The notes beneath the pieces were generated by a model. It was given only the letters and a program-made list of their open reading frames with translations, had not been told where the DNA came from and made no database searches. A program made the translations under genes and the position numbers. Shown one piece after another: positions 43,601 to 56,658 of a DNA stretch of 64,000 nt. The DNA is taken from positions 39,700 to 103,699 of the forward strand of contig MNCI01006163.1 of the NCBI GenBank assembly GCA_015680685.1, written 5' to 3'. The DNA comes from Gnetum montanum (taxonomy: Eukaryota; Streptophyta; Gnetopsida; Gnetales; Gnetaceae). Each line of letters starts with the position of its first letter. Position 1 is the stretch's first letter.

Positions 43601-45592
43601 TCATAGCAAAAATTAATAAATGGAAGGGTTGGATCCATGCATTTCCAAACTATTGGGACCTGGTCATATCCAAACCACTAGGTGTCTTTTGATGTAGTGG
43701 TTGGAATGTACCCACATTGGGGTGCACACACTATATTAAAGTTGACATAGTGGGGCAAGCTAGAAGATGTGGTTAATTGATATGGAGTTGACCCACTATG
43801 GCACCTTTGACCGTAAGATGGTATGCAAGGATCAATATGTCTTCCTACACGGCTATATTCATTGGGCTACACAGTTGTTGGAGTATTGATAAGTGGCCTT
43901 GATAAGATAACACAAGGTGTTGAGTTCGAGGAGAAAGATGTACCACAAAGTTGGGCTTGTGCTGAGTTGTTGGATGTAGTGGGTTCGAAACCATGTTGTC
44001 CCTTTCTACGATCATTCTTGAAGAAAGAATGCTTTTGAGTACCTCCACTATTGTTGACAGTAGTAGCACAAGTAACATTCGTGGGTTGGTGCTGTGGTGC
44101 AAAACCTTCAAGTACAATTGGTGGTGATGTAGAAGGAGGTGAAGGATAAGAATATTAAGGGTAAAGAGAAGTGTAAGACACATGAGGTGGTGATCGTGTT
44201 GGATAGGATATGGGTTTATAGTACTTAGGAGAATGATAACAATGTGGTGAGATAGACGATGTTGACCTAGTTGAGGAAACAGGATGTTGAACCTGATAAG
44301 CGCTTAGGTTCGGATGATATGAAGGGTATGACCAATTTGAGGGTGGCCTCCCCCATGACTAGGATTTCTGCCACTATGATTAAACATAATATTTTTCTAC
44401 AAACTCTAGATGTAACATTCTTCCCCAATGCTCATGTAAATGTGACAAGATTGGGCATTGACCTTTGGGGTGATCGTACAAGCAAATGTTACATTGATAC
44501 ATATGATTAGCAATTGAGTTCTTATTCTCTTCAACCCTTCTTTCTGATTGTCTAAGGGTGTTCTGTCCTACTTCTTAGTTTGTCATGGTTCTACCTCTAA
44601 TAATGTTGGCATATTCTCCACATTTTTTCATGCATCCATTCCATCATCTTACTAATCTTTGCCTCAATTTCATCTAGTGATTATAGTATTCGCAAAGATG
44701 GCTCCACCTCCTTGACATGGGTTGATTTTTCCTCTTCCTGATTATGGACCTTTGTTAAATTAAGATTTTGGTCCCATTGAGATTTTTCAACATTCTCCCA
44801 TTTAGCCATTTCTCCTTCTTCTTTTGCTACCCGCTTGATAAGCTCTTAAAATTGGTGGGTTTGTAGCTTGTATAGTTGACCTACGGCATACATCCCTAGG
44901 GTTTTCCTTGTTTCGTTATGAAGCCCATCCATGATGTGATACATTAGCCTCTCCTCAGAGAACCCATGGCCTGGGCATTGGTTTAACAAATAATAGTATC
45001 TTTCGAAGGCCATGTCTAAGGATTCATGTTGCCCTTGTTTCCATTCCTAGATTTGTCTCCTCAAGGCTGACACTCTGGCATAGGTTTGATACCATTCAGT
45101 AAAGAGTTCTACCATTGTCAGCCAATGTCGAATTGATTTTGGTCTTAAGGACCTGTACCATACTTTTTCTTGGCCAACGAGTGTCAGAGGAAAGAGCTTA
45201 AGTTTTTTCCATCCATTATCAATATTGTTCCATACACAAGCATCATGGAAGGCTTGTAAATGATGTTGCAAATCTAAATCATAGCCTCCTGAAAACTTGG
45301 GAAAGTTGTTTAAATCAAGCCTAGGTAGACAGCATTCCTTGCAATGCTTGTAGGATATTTGAATAGCCTCTTGTATATGCATTAGGCTCTTAGTGGCTAG
45401 CAGGGGTTCATCATTGCTAGGTAGGTTATGAATTTGTAAATTGGGATGATGTTGTCTTCGTTTATGTACATAGGAGGCCCCTGCATCAGATTGAGTACTT
45501 CAAACTTCATCTTTATCATCATATAATTCATTGTTTCTCCAATGAATTTTCTTACTAGTTGTTGTATTATCATAGTCTTGTAAGAGAGACAT
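43600..45592 (-). pseudogene. R6 gag
   Basis: Starts MSLLQDYDNTTTSKK at 45592. It lacks the LDFTFI block of R2 and R3. EPLLATKSLMHIQEA leads into the core LDLNNFPKFSGGYD and HLQAFHDACVWNNI (45047-45382), then CPGHGFSEERL. Zinc knuckle CNICLYDHPKGQC at 44455-44493 (C-x2-C-x3-H-x4-C). A Pro/Ser/Tyr-rich tail follows (SPKYYKP shared with R3), then the frame fades into the spacer. Few stops for its age. Confidence 0.7.
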
Positions 45593-45702
45593 AGTTGTGA
45601 ATTAGTGTGCGACTTGTTTGCAATTACTTCTTTCTAAAAGATATATCATGAATACTTTGTTACATCGATCTTGAATGATGTAACTAATCTAAATAACTAA
45701 CA

Positions 45703-45724
45703 TCGTCCTCAGCAACGATGCCAA
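45703..45724 (-). promoter_or_regulatory. R6 primer binding site
   Basis: Minus strand TTGGCATCGTTGCTGAGG directly after the 5' LTR, near the TGGCGCCGTTGCCGGGG site of Athila/Tat elements. Confidence 0.6.
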
Positions 45725-46586
45725 TGATGAGTGGCAAGGTACCCCTACACTCAACCATACGAATATGAGCATTCACGCATGATCCAGTCGAACTCCGCAG
45801 ATGGGCTAGTTGTGGTATCTAGATAGTTACTCGTTGATTGTAGTTCGTTGTCTTCCCACCTAGACTACTATTTGCTTTGTCACGTGTGGTGTAGTCCAAA
45901 GTGAGGTGTATAATGTGGTCCTACACTAGTGCTACTCCTAGAGGCAATGGAAAATAACTTTGATTAACCTAAGAGGGAAAGGGAGAAGAGAATGTGCGAT
46001 GAGCATCTGTCCTTAATCATCCGTACACATCTTGGACCTCATGTACTACCACTAGGATTATCAAGCACATGTCCTAGGTACACTACTGGGATACCAAGTA
46101 GTCACACTTAAATGCCCGTGATTAAGTCATACTCATTCCGCATTTACTAACAGGGGTAGGAGATGAAGGTAGAAAAATATTGATTACGAAAGCAATAAAT
46201 AACAATTAAAATTAAGTGAATGATGCAATGATGAAGTAATCTCAATCTATATTTCTAGTCATGTGCATGTCCAAGTATGTCACACTTGAATAAAGGTTCC
46301 ATACAATTACAATCATCACACTGCAGGAAAAACTGACAAAAAGATCCTACTCTAACACTAACTTCCTATTACTTTCCTGTGCGTCCAATTGTGTATTTAT
46401 AGGCTCACACAGGAACCACGATATCGCATATCCAATATCGCTTGTCAGGCCATGATATCGCATACCCGATATCAAGGGTCCAATATTCGGGGTCCAATAT
46501 TAAGGGTCATCAGATATCAGGGATCCGATATCAGCACCTGGTTAACAAGGGTTCGATATCAGCACCTGACAAACCACGATTCATCA
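45725..46586 (-). repeat. R6 5' LTR
   Basis: 862 bp, same organisation as the 3' LTR: U5 end signature, TATA box (minus) at 46394-46401, GATATC-rich U3 at 46410-46580. Confidence 0.85.
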
Positions 46587-47674
46587 ATAATAAATCACAT
46601 TCACATAATAACATTAAGTGCTTGCATCTTTACCTTTAACTCATCAAGAAGAAAAAAATTTTTGCACTCTTTAAATATCTATCCAAAGTTTAGCACCAAG
46701 TCCAAGTGCCCAAACAACACATTCATACAATACAGTAAGATAGATGATATTAACAAAAAAATCTCTTACAAAAAATGGGGCATAAGTCTATATGCATGAC
46801 TGAGTGGGTCCATCACAACAAAATAGTGACATGGTCTAGTAGGCTCATTAAAACAAGTGTCAATAAACAAACAAGAAAAATTGTGTCTTCAACAAGGCTC
46901 AGAATTATCGTAGGGACATAGAAAATAGACATAAAAGACATAAAGTTGTCATATGCAAAGTACATGAAGGGTTGTCAAGACGAGTGAGAGGCGTGGCCAA
47001 AGATGCCAATGTCATGTTATGAGGATGGCACAACAAATTGAATATCTCTCCAATACAAAGCAAGGTTGACTACATGTCATCATACATATCTTAGTGTGTG
47101 AGGTGATCAAGGCACAGAAGAACCCCAATCTAGTTGATAGGAAAGGTAAAGCTTATTACTATATCTATGGAATTGAAAAACTAGCAAAACCTGAAAGGGC
47201 TAGCCAACCTATTGAACACCCACAATGTCAAAAAAACATTGGTCCAAAGGCACCTAGGAGTCTTGCCATGAGAAGTTTCATGTATAGTCATGAGGATGTC
47301 GATAGGGATGGCAATAATAGCCATCATAGAGTCTTTGAGATCATTAATAATGAAGTTGATGTCATTTAGGATGTCGATGGGGGCAATGTTGATGCTATGT
47401 ACTAACACAAGCAATGGCAATGCATACTAACTATGAGTATGAGGATGCCTACTTGGCTCTATGTGTCAAATCCTTATTAGAATGGAAGTCAAGAAAGAAA
47501 TGGGAAGAGGGGCTATGATACTTTTCTATAATTATCAAAGGTATCATGTTGTTGTTACGAGTGTTGTTGGGGGCTTGTGCCTTAGAGCAAATGTTGGCAA
47601 TTCTAGTGTTGTGTCAAGGCTATTACTAGAGACGCCTAGATTGGTGATGCCATGTCATTTCCATGAGCTATTCT
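46587..47674 (+). other. Unassigned stretch between R6 and copy B
   Basis: No transposon domain is recognised. Two short plus-strand frames are open: 47094-47369 (91 codons, MCEVIKAQKNPNLVDRK ...) and 47461-47697 (78 codons, running into copy B). Neither resembles a family I know. The right edge at about 47675 is the copy B breakpoint. Confidence 0.4.
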
Positions 47675-48099
47675 TTGTGGCTATCTCTTTGGTTTAATGG
47701 AGGAAACTATATAAATCCTATGCTAGAATATCCTTGCATCAATTCTTGTTAACTGATGATATGACCAAGCAAAGGCTATTGGCCATTTGTTGACAACCTC
47801 CAACAATTTCTTTTTCTGTACAGGAGCAAGTGTGGCATTGATAATGATCAGCTTGCCATTGTTCAAAAATGCATACTCCATTCTTGCCAGTAAAGCCTTT
47901 AATTCAAAGGGCTTCTACTTAAAAGTTTTATAGATCTACAACTCTCCCCAAATCTTACTTTGTGCATCAAAGAGTTAGTAATGGAGCTACTCCAACTTAT
48001 CCAGGCTTTCCACATAGGAGCTCGTGAGGCTCTCAACTGGTTCCATGCATTTTATTGATCTAGCCTCATTTTAGTTATCAACCACTTAGTGCCCTCCTA

Positions 48100-48780
48100 T
48101 TTAGTAGTTGCTATGTATAGCCACCTTTGAACCTTTGTGATATCTACACATATACTACATGCCTGAAGTGATGTTCCCTTGATGGTCCACAGTTTTTGCA
48201 CATAGTGGCACCTTGTGTCACTGTACGTGATGCATGGGACTCTCTTATTCTTAATTTTTCCAAACTCATTTTCCTTAGAAATTTCCAATGAAAGGTCTCT
48301 GATCCCTAACCTTGCATCTATGGTGCTCAGCCATGCTCTTTCCATGATGATAAGGAAGTTTCCTTGGCTGTTTTCCACATGGAATACCAAAAAATTGGCA
48401 GGATATGACCACCCACAAACGATGATCACGATGTCTTTCACCAATCCCAAAGGAACAATGATGGATTAGACTACCAGCTCTAGTCTAATGTTGCTCTTTC
48501 TTTATAAGGGGAAGGTTTTAAGCTTTGTACATTTCTTGTGAAATCAGGTTAACTCCAGAACCTGAGTTCAAAAGAGCCTTACACGGTTCATTTCCAATAA
48601 TATATAAGTAAATATGAGGACTCCAAAGATTAGATCTCTTCTTGGGACGATGGCTTTCCTTAATCCCATCTATGATGGCCCAGGTCAACATGATAGTGTG
48701 CAATTTGAAGTCACTTTGGTTTGAAGGTTGCTCAATAGAAATTTCAAAGATGGAAGTAGCATGGTTAATAGCCACAAGTG
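48100..48780 (-). pseudogene. R2 copy B retropepsin
   Basis: First block CKALLNSGSGVNLISQEMY (near 48530-48590), with the catalytic Asp changed to Asn. Second block PANFLVFHVENSQGNFLIIM-ERAWLSTID, with Gly of I-x-G-R changed to Glu. DLSLEISKENEFGKI follows. Inactive. Confidence 0.75.
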
Positions 48781-48899
48781 TTTGAAAAACCTTTATGGGA
48801 CTGTTGATTCTGAAGAATGGTCTTTTGCAAGGCTTGGATTTAGAACCACTCGACTGAGAAGTTAGTTGTAAGTTTACTACCCTCGTAGTATTCCTCTAC

Positions 48900-51290
48900 T
48901 GTGGCTAGGTAGGTATCTCACAAAGGAGTGTTGAAGATGGTGGTGCAAAACTGGAAGAGTATTGAGGAAGATAATAGAAAAATGAGGACTTCTTCCTTAG
49001 CAAATGTGCTCTGTAGTATTCAAGAGGATAATAGTGATGTCAAAAGGAAGTGTGACTGGAAAAGTCACATGGAGAGATGGGCTACTAAACGTAATACCCA
49101 TATGAATCAAGTTGGTGATAAGAATACTACTACCTTGGAGGTGGCATCCCCCACAACTATGGGTGTTTCCACTACTGGTGTTGTTCCTAGGGTTGAGGTT
49201 GTGCTCCATTCAGATAGTAAGCTTGTTGGTGGAACTGATGCCAATAGTTGCCTTATGGATAAGGCAACCGCCTAGGTGCTTGTCATTTTACCAGTTTAGG
49301 ATTTAGAGCATATATCCCAAATTCTTGTAGGTGTGACAAGATAGGGCAACATCTCTTGGGATGTTCGTATTGGCATATGTCACAACCATCATCATCAGTT
49401 TCTAAATCTACAACCTCTTCTACTATTGCAATTTTACCTTTATCTCTACAATATTCTCATTTAGCATCCTTTTTCTTCCTTCTCTCATGGCCACTTCCAC
49501 CCTGATCCTTACATTCTTCTACAATCTTTAGAGTAGCCTGGAATTTCTAATCCAAGGAGTCCCACATTTTATCAATCTTAGCCAAGATTTGAGTAACAAA
49601 TTTTTGAATCAAAAAGGTTTTTCTTTGCACCACTTCATTAAGTGATGCCTCCTCCTCATTTTCACAAAAATGAATCTTCCTCTTGTGGATGGAGGGGTCT
49701 CTATTATATTCTTCTGCACTTTCTTACTTTTTCAGCTCTCCTTCATCTTTAGCCACTTGCTCAATGAGTCTTTGAATCTAATGGACCCTTAGCTCAAAAA
49801 GTCTCCCTTAGGCATAGACTTGGTTTTCCTTGTTTCAATTCTGATCCCATCTATGATATGACATAGCTAGTCTCTTTGAGAGTATTTGTGACCTAGGCAT
49901 TGGTGCAACAAAGAGTAGTACATACCCATGGTCACATCCAAGGACTCATGAGTACCTTATTTCCACCTTTGGATTTGCCTCCTTAGATTGGACACTCTAG
50001 AATATGTTTGATACTTATCATTGAACAGCTCCAGCATCGTAATATATTGTCAAATAGATTCTAGTTCCAAAGACCGATACCAACTTTCTACCACTTTTAT
50101 GAGTATCCTTGGGAACAATTTCAGCTTTTCCATTCATTTTCTATGTGTTGCAAGGCACAGGCATCATAGAAGGCTTGCAAATGATTATATGGATTTGAAT
50201 TATATCCCCCTTTAAACTTGGGGATATTGTTCATATTCAGTCATTTAATGCAGCTATCCTTCAAGTGCCTGGTGGAAATTCTGAGAGCCTTTGAAATATT
50301 CAGCATGTTTCTAGTAGCTAGCCAAGGCTCATTATAGTCATGACCATTTGTGTGACCCCTATCATGGCTATGATGCCTATGACGAGTCCTGTTGTGCCTT
50401 CATTCTCTGTGATGTTCTTCCCCACATTGCTGCTCATGCCCCTAGTTCTTGTTTTCCTAGCTGGATCTACAATCATCCCTATCTTATCATTCATCATCAT
50501 CCCAATCTCTATTGTTTCTACCATGGTCCCAACCTCTGCTTCTCCTATCAAAGTTGGAGGAAGACAATAATGAGGATGATGATGATGAAGGCAAAAGGGG
50601 AAGAGAACCAGCACCCAAACAATGCCTACCACATCTTCTTTTTCAGTACCTACCCTCATCACCATGTTTATCTTTCTTCCAGTGCTTGTCATTATTCTTG
50701 CCTCTAAATGAATAGCTATGGATACCATCTTTTTAGATCCCTTAATCTTGAGACCCATTTCTCCTATCACCAAGGTTGTCCACAGTTGACTTCAACCGTT
50801 AGTTAGAGGTCTTCCTATCAAAAAGAGGAGGAGAATATGTGTATTAGCAGGTGCTTGAAAAGAATTCCTCACCATCTTTGTGGGTTTGCAATAATAAGTG
50901 GTTAGACAACCTTTTGCTTTTTGATGCCTCAGATCAAGCCTTCATCTGCCAATCTTTTTTTCATTGGGCTTCTATGGGATGATAATCCTGATAGGCATTG
51001 TCTTGAGCTTCATACTTTGCGTTAAGTCCAGCAATACCCAACTTGATGAGATTGTTCAATAGCATTGTAGAAACAAATTGTTCTGGAGGCAACACAATGT
51101 CACCCTCCATGTCCCTCCATCGCAACTACTCGTCCTGATATAGGATGTAGGTAAAATCCATAGTGTAAGCATCTAGATGGGTATAGAAAACTTTGAATTG
51201 TTGGGGCACTTGCATCTTTTGGCCTTCTTACCTTTTAGTGGATCTACTTACAAATGGTGGTGGAGAATCATCCTTGTGAGAAGAAGCCAT
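48900..51290 (-). pseudogene. R2 copy B gag
   Basis: Start MASSHKDDSPPP at 51290. The LDFTFI-like block, Arg/Asp/His-rich stretch (50318-50780), EPWLATRNML, core and zinc knuckle CDICQYEHPKRCC (49346-49384; C-x2-C-x3-H-x4-C, complete here) are in the same order as copy A. The long open frame at 50318-50773 is out of frame with gag and is not counted. Confidence 0.7.
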
Positions 51291-51420
51291 ATTAGTGATT
51301 TTTCAAAAGCAGTGTGCATTTAGTAATATTATGTTTTTAATGATTTTTCTTTAAAAGTTCTTTCACAACATCCTTAGAGAATTTCACAAGCTTTCCTATG
51401 TAATGCACTTAGCTAATTAA

Positions 51421-51441
51421 AGTGTCTAGCAATAGCACCAA
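51421..51441 (-). promoter_or_regulatory. R2 copy B primer binding site
   Basis: Minus strand TTGGTGCTATTGCTAGACAC directly after the LTR, better kept than in copy A. Confidence 0.55.
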
Positions 51442-52261
51442 TGATGAGTGGTGAGTAGCCCCTATGCCCAACCATACGAATCACAAGCATTGCACTAGTG
51501 ATCCAATTAAATTCCATGGACTTTAGGTGCTAAATGCACAATAGGCAAGGTAGTAACTTAAAGACGTCATCATTGTCTTCTTGGCTTCACTAGTGGAACT
51601 GCAATTGTATGGTTAAGTGTAAGCCAAGGTACATGATTTTTATTGATTTTATATTTTATGTAATTTAGTCTAAGTGTGGAATAACGAGAGAGTTAATTAA
51701 TGACTAACTATTTAACTATCTAGTAACCTAATCTAACTATCCTAACATAAGCATCCAAGCCCACTTTCTATCACATCCTAAACTCGCTTTAACTCCTAGG
51801 TTACCAAGTGCCTACTATTGGGCATACCAAACAGCCACTACTAGGATTACCGAGCATTAAGTAGTATGTTCAAAGTGGTCATACTTATGCGTTGTTATTA
51901 ACCATATTAAGTAACCAAGACATTAATGTAAAAATACATAAGTCAATAAATGCACAAAAGAAAACATTAATCTATTCCAAGTGCTGCAAGAAATTTCAAG
52001 AATCTCGTCTTTATTGCCAGTCACATCAATGTGTTTAGGTACAAGATGCTTGAATAAAGAACCATACAATCCTTGAAGTCCTACTACAAGCACTTAGAAA
52101 ATATTCTAACTCTAGGCTAAGAAAACTATAAGAATTTAGCTATGCTATGGACTTAACGTGCCATAAATGCAGTGGGTACATGCATTTATATAGGCAAAGA
52201 CAAACACTGCGTCGATGCATCAATGCATGCCCATCAATGCAACCCATCGAATGATTTATTA
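51442..52261 (-). repeat. R2 copy B 5' LTR
   Basis: 820 bp, TATA box (minus TATATAAA) at 52185-52192, fewer ATCGATGCAT words in U3 (52208-52255) than copy A. Confidence 0.8.
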
Positions 52262-54544
52262 GTCACAAATTTTATAAAATTTTAAATATTTGAAAACAAG
52301 AACTAAAAGTAAGAAGAATACGAAGATAAAAAAACTAAGATCTAATGGTGGTAGAGAATATATTTCAAATGAATTTAAGGCCTATTGTAATCCTAAAAAA
52401 CATGAGTCCACAATGCCACACACACCACAACAAAAAGGTATTGTATAAAGGAAGAATAGATTAATAATAGAGATAATTAAATGTATAATGCAAGATACAC
52501 AAGTGCCAAAATTCTTTGGGTTAAGATAACATACTATTATGTTCATATCATTAACAAAGTTCCAGTTACAACTTTGAATAACACCCTACCAATAAAGAAA
52601 TGGTTCAACAATATGAATGTATTAATATCTCATCTTCACATTTTTGGGAAAACTTTTTGTATTCATATTTCATAAGTACATAATGACAAGTTTAAACCAA
52701 GGCCAAGGTGAAATTACTACTCAATTATTCTTAAGGTCATAAATCTTATCAAGTGTGGGATATATCAAAGAGCACAAAATTGTTGAATCTTGTGATATAT
52801 TATTTGATAAAATTTTTAAGAAATCAAATCATACCACAAGTCAAAAAACTACAAAAGTTGGTACATGAAGATGATGATGAAGAAGTTGGTACAAATGAGG
52901 AATACTGATTCATCTATACCCTTGTAAGCACAATGGTTTAAAAATCAGTTAAAAGATTTAAGACCAACAAAGTGGAAAATATAAATGAAATGCCCATAAA
53001 AATGCTTATAAATGGGAAAATGTCTATTGTTGAAGATCATTCTGAATTGACTGATTCAAAAGTGATATTTTGAGGCCAATGAACCCATGAGTGTGTAGGA
53101 GATTATACAAAATAAAGATTGGTACAATGCAATGAAATTAGAATATAACATGCTAATAAAAAATTATACTTGGGAACTACTTCACAGTTCACTACAAATG
53201 AAAAATGTAAGTAAATGGATTTTTCATATAAAAAAATTAATAACACAGTAGATAAATATAAAGCCCAATTAGTTGTTTAGGGTTTTTCACAGAGAAAGGA
53301 TATTCATTATAAAGAAACCTCTTGTGCCACCATAAACAATAGACCATATAATGTATCTTGTCTTTATCCAATACCCATGGTTGGAAATTGTGTCACTTTG
53401 ATGTTAAACTTGTTTTCTTAAATGGAGATTTGTAAAAAGAAATCTTTATGTACCATCTTGAAAGCTTTATGGATTCAAACTTATCCAATCATATGTGTAA
53501 ACTAACAAAGATCCTTTATAGTTTAAAGCAAGATCCCCACAAATGGTACATAAAGTTTGATGAATTTCTACATGAATTAGGGTTCAAATGATTAAATGTA
53601 GATGTCAATCTTTATGTTATGGGATCAAAGGACTCACGCAAGACAATAGTAATGGTATTATATGGTGATCATATTATTATGACTAAAGAGAATGTTCGAC
53701 TAATTAAAAAGGTTAAAAATTAGTTGAAAATAAAATCTGAAATGTTAGATCTAGGGTTACTCAGTTACCTTTTCAATTTTGAAGTTCATCAAATATCAAG
53801 CCATAAAAAGAAATATGTTATGGATCTATTAATAGAATATTGTATTTTGGGTTGTCAATCCAAATCATCACCATTGGATTCAAGTAGTGCACCATGGTTG
53901 GATGATTCTGAACCTATTCCTAACCCCACATTGTATAGAAAGTGAATTGAAAAATCAATATATTTGACCAAGACATAGCGAGACATTTTATACCTCATGG
54001 ATTTGTTGTCAAGATTTAATCAGAAACCCACAACTCTACAAATGTCTTTGGCCATAGGCATATTAAGATATCTTGGAGGAACAATTAATTATGGACTAAA
54101 TTTTGACTGTTGTTCAATGGTTGATTTCATAGGATACACTAATGTAGATTATGATGGTGATTCCCCTTCATGATATTCTACCACGAATTTCCTTCTTAAA
54201 CATTGTGAAAATACAATTTCTGGGCAGTCAACTAAATAGAAAGTTTCTGTCTTCCACAAAGTCTAAATATAGAGCTATTGTAAATCTTAGCACCAAGTTG
54301 AAGTGACAACATCACAGAGAACTCTGAAGGAGGACATTTCTCTACCTATCACAATTTTCTATGATAAACAAAGTGCAATGAAGTTGATAAAAATCTTTGT
54401 TTCATGAAATAAAGAAGCACGTTCAGATTGCTATGCATTATATTCAACATGTTTTTGCTGAAGGATTTATTTATCCAGACTTCATCAACACCAATGATGA
54501 GCTTGCTGATGATTTTACTAAACTGTTAAAACTTATAATTTATA
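52262..54544 (+). pseudogene. Ty1/copia pol, copy B
   Basis: Same domains as 16016-18137. RT catalytic box reads YGDH (family YVDD) near 53660. An open piece (53724-53945) has MLDLGLLSYLFNFEV and PLDSSSAPWLDDSEP. It retains the C-terminus lost in copy A (HVFAEGFIYPDFINT, DELADDFTKLL). Confidence 0.85.
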
Positions 54545-55195
54545 ATCCGAAGCAAGGTAAGCCACCAAAGATTATAATTTAAAAACTGGCTCCGCTGGTT
54601 TCCGATGCAGAACCCGGTTGATTGAGCACAGGTGTGAATTGTTGTTTACTTTTCTGGGATAACTTTTCTTTTTATAAATATTTTAAAATTACGACCGTGA
54701 ACTGAATATCACAAATGGGAACCTAACTGTGAATTAATATTAGCGTAAATTGTTATTATTAACTTAATATTGCATGTTTTGGGGACGGTTGTTGAGGTAT
54801 CCGTAAAGAAAACTGAAATTGCTTGAAAGAAATATACTTTAAAAAATTGTCACAAGAAGTAGTAAATATTTAAGATTGCTCTCAGACAAAAAACGAATTT
54901 TTAGGTGGCTGAGCAACAAAGTTAAAACAGCCAGCCATTTTCCATATTACTGAATATCCAAAATCAGAGTCGAAACAAAATTCTTTTTACAGATGAAGTA
55001 GCATTGAAGAGTTCAAAACAGGCTTAAAATTCTTTGTTGCAAATTGGGTTGATTTATTCTAAATATTATTATGCAAAACTCATAAAATGTAAATTTAGGT
55101 TGTCCAGTAAATCGAAAAATTCTGCACTACGTTAACATGGAGGACGCATTGGCAATTATTTGTTCATAGCATTGGTGGAGACAAAATATGGCTAA

Positions 55196-55511
55196 TCAGA
55201 ATGGCTTCCTTCCTTCATCTCGAGGACACTGCAAACACAATCACCATATACACGGGAAGAACAAAAATCACGATAACTTTTCATTATGCGCAATAATGCA
55301 TGAACATACATGCTGCAGTTGAACTAAATCGAATCGAATCCAAATATTGAATGGAATTAAGATCTCTATGAACAAAATATAGAGCGTATATTACCTGCTG
55401 GTTTATTTCTGACATAATGATGGTTCTGGGTTTGCGCCTGCAACAGCAGCAGTAAGATAGCAAAAGAATGAGCAGTCCTATTGCTTGTATAAGCGCCTCC
55501 TCAGCACCCAT
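55196..55511 (-). CDS. Candidate two-exon small gene (tentative)
   Basis: Exon 1 (55511-55395) codes MGAEEALIQAIGLLILLLSY, then CCCCRRKPRTIIMSEINQQ: a short hydrophobic helix, a Cys run and basic residues, as in a small single-pass membrane protein. It ends at a good donor, CAGCAG|GTAATA. An acceptor GTGTTTGCAG precedes 55228, and a second exon would add about 10 codons to a stop at 55196. The intron would be 166 bp. Copy A has the same signals but a frameshift. I know no family like it; it may be a remnant or chance. Confidence 0.22.
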
Positions 55512-55682
55512 GTTCAATCGATCGTATATGCTTTTGGTTTTGGTCGCCCTGAATGAATTTTGTTCACAGTATCTGCGATCTGCGAATAAAGGGGGGCGAA
55601 TTTTCAGCAGCGTTTCCACATCAATGCAAAAGCCATGACGTGTAGTTCTTAATTAAGCAGGCAGAAATAGCAGTGACCGTAT

Positions 55683-55692
55683 AACACGTGTT
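55683..55692. promoter_or_regulatory. G-box palindrome AACACGTGTT, copy B
   Basis: Same 10-bp palindrome as at 19702-19711, unchanged between the two diverged copies, about 170 bases upstream of the candidate small gene. Confidence 0.35.
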
Positions 55693-55891
55693 GTGGTTTG
55701 AGAGGCAGAAATTACTAGTGTTGTCGTGTACTGTTGGGGTTGGTTAGATAATTTAACTTGGACGTGCGGTTCCTTTTGTTTCAGCTGCTGCCCTAGGTCA
55801 TCGCTTCTGGCAACAATCAGTTCTGCAATTCTTTGTCCGAATGCCATGACATGTTTTTTGAGAGTCATCCCATTCTGCAAACACTCATTCT

Positions 55892-56658
55892 TAACTCATC
55901 GGTTAATTTTTATTGCTTATAGGCTAATGTATTAATTGTTGCATGGCAGAACAAGCAGCCGTGTTCATAGGTTTAAGCTGGCTATGAATATAGGTGTAAT
56001 ATTTTTTTCAAAAAAAATTTAAAAAGTAAATTATATTCAAATGAAATGAAGTGTTTTTACATTCAAAGGATCTATTGGACAAATATTACATTTTCATGAA
56101 AAATAAAGATTTGATCCTACAAATTGACCAAGCACCAATGGGGTATTAAAAACAAATCATACAAGCTTTTTGTTGTAACATTATAACGTTGTCTCAAATG
56201 GGTAGTCATAGCACAAGAAAGAACCACATGAAACTCATCTTCAATGGCTCTTAATATGCACAACTTACAAATGCACTCTTTTCAGGGGAGTTGAATTCAT
56301 CTTCTACTTTTAATTCTAAGATGACAAACTTAAGTGAAGCTTGCTGATTCCATTCCAATACTTGATGGAAATAGCAACCAAGAGATAGTGAGCTTTTACA
56401 TCTAATTTATTAGATCTAATATGATGTAAATAAAATTTTCTCTTGCTTTTCATATTAGTCCACATCTATGTTAAAACCTTCTACTTGACTAGTTAGTGAA
56501 TATACTTAGCATTTTGCTACACGTCCTTCCAAGAGATATTCTATTTTCTCAAACATTACATCCCTTGAAAATACCAACCACAGTCTTGCGAATACTCAAG
56601 AACTAGTTTAAAGAATTTTTCTTGCCTTGAGATATATAAGCTATGAGTGTATGTAAAT
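55892..56658 (-). pseudogene. LINE remnant and flank, copy B
   Basis: This is the empty LINE site (AACTCATCGGTTAATTTTT near 55892) followed by the decayed minus-strand zinc-binding remnant also seen at 25170-25700. The last ~85 bases before 56659 are the left flank of R3. Confidence 0.5.

Larger units (their letters stand above)
40566..46586 (-). mobile_element. R6: non-autonomous Ty3/gypsy element with both LTRs
   Basis: LTRs 40566-41481 (3') and 45725-46586 (5'), flanked by GTAAT (40561-40565) and ATAAT (46587-46591), a 5-bp target duplication with one change. Inside, on minus: primer site, gag with zinc knuckle, Pro/Tyr-rich tail, spacer with the 57-nt stem-loop and a shortened ORF3. No protease, RT, RNase H or integrase is visible. 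The two LTRs differ at many positions, so the insertion is old. Confidence 0.85.
47675..52261 (-). mobile_element. R2 copy B: gypsy element, cut downstream of protease
   Basis: Colinear with 11377-16015: 5' LTR, primer site, gag, protease, and the linker up to about 47675. RT, RNase H and integrase of copy A have no counterpart here, so the duplication or a later deletion broke at this point. Confidence 0.8.
54545..55891. other. Low-copy-looking segment, copy B
   Basis: Colinear with 18541-19908, with a ~90-bp deletion and a ~40-bp extra piece near 54985-55020. No transposon domain. It contains a G-box and the candidate small gene on the minus strand. Confidence 0.4.

Noticed and set aside
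50318-50773. 151-codon open frame on minus, Met/Ile/Gly-rich
   Set aside because: It is a shifted frame of the Arg/Asp/His-rich part of R2 gag; the gag frame continues into EPWLATRNML.
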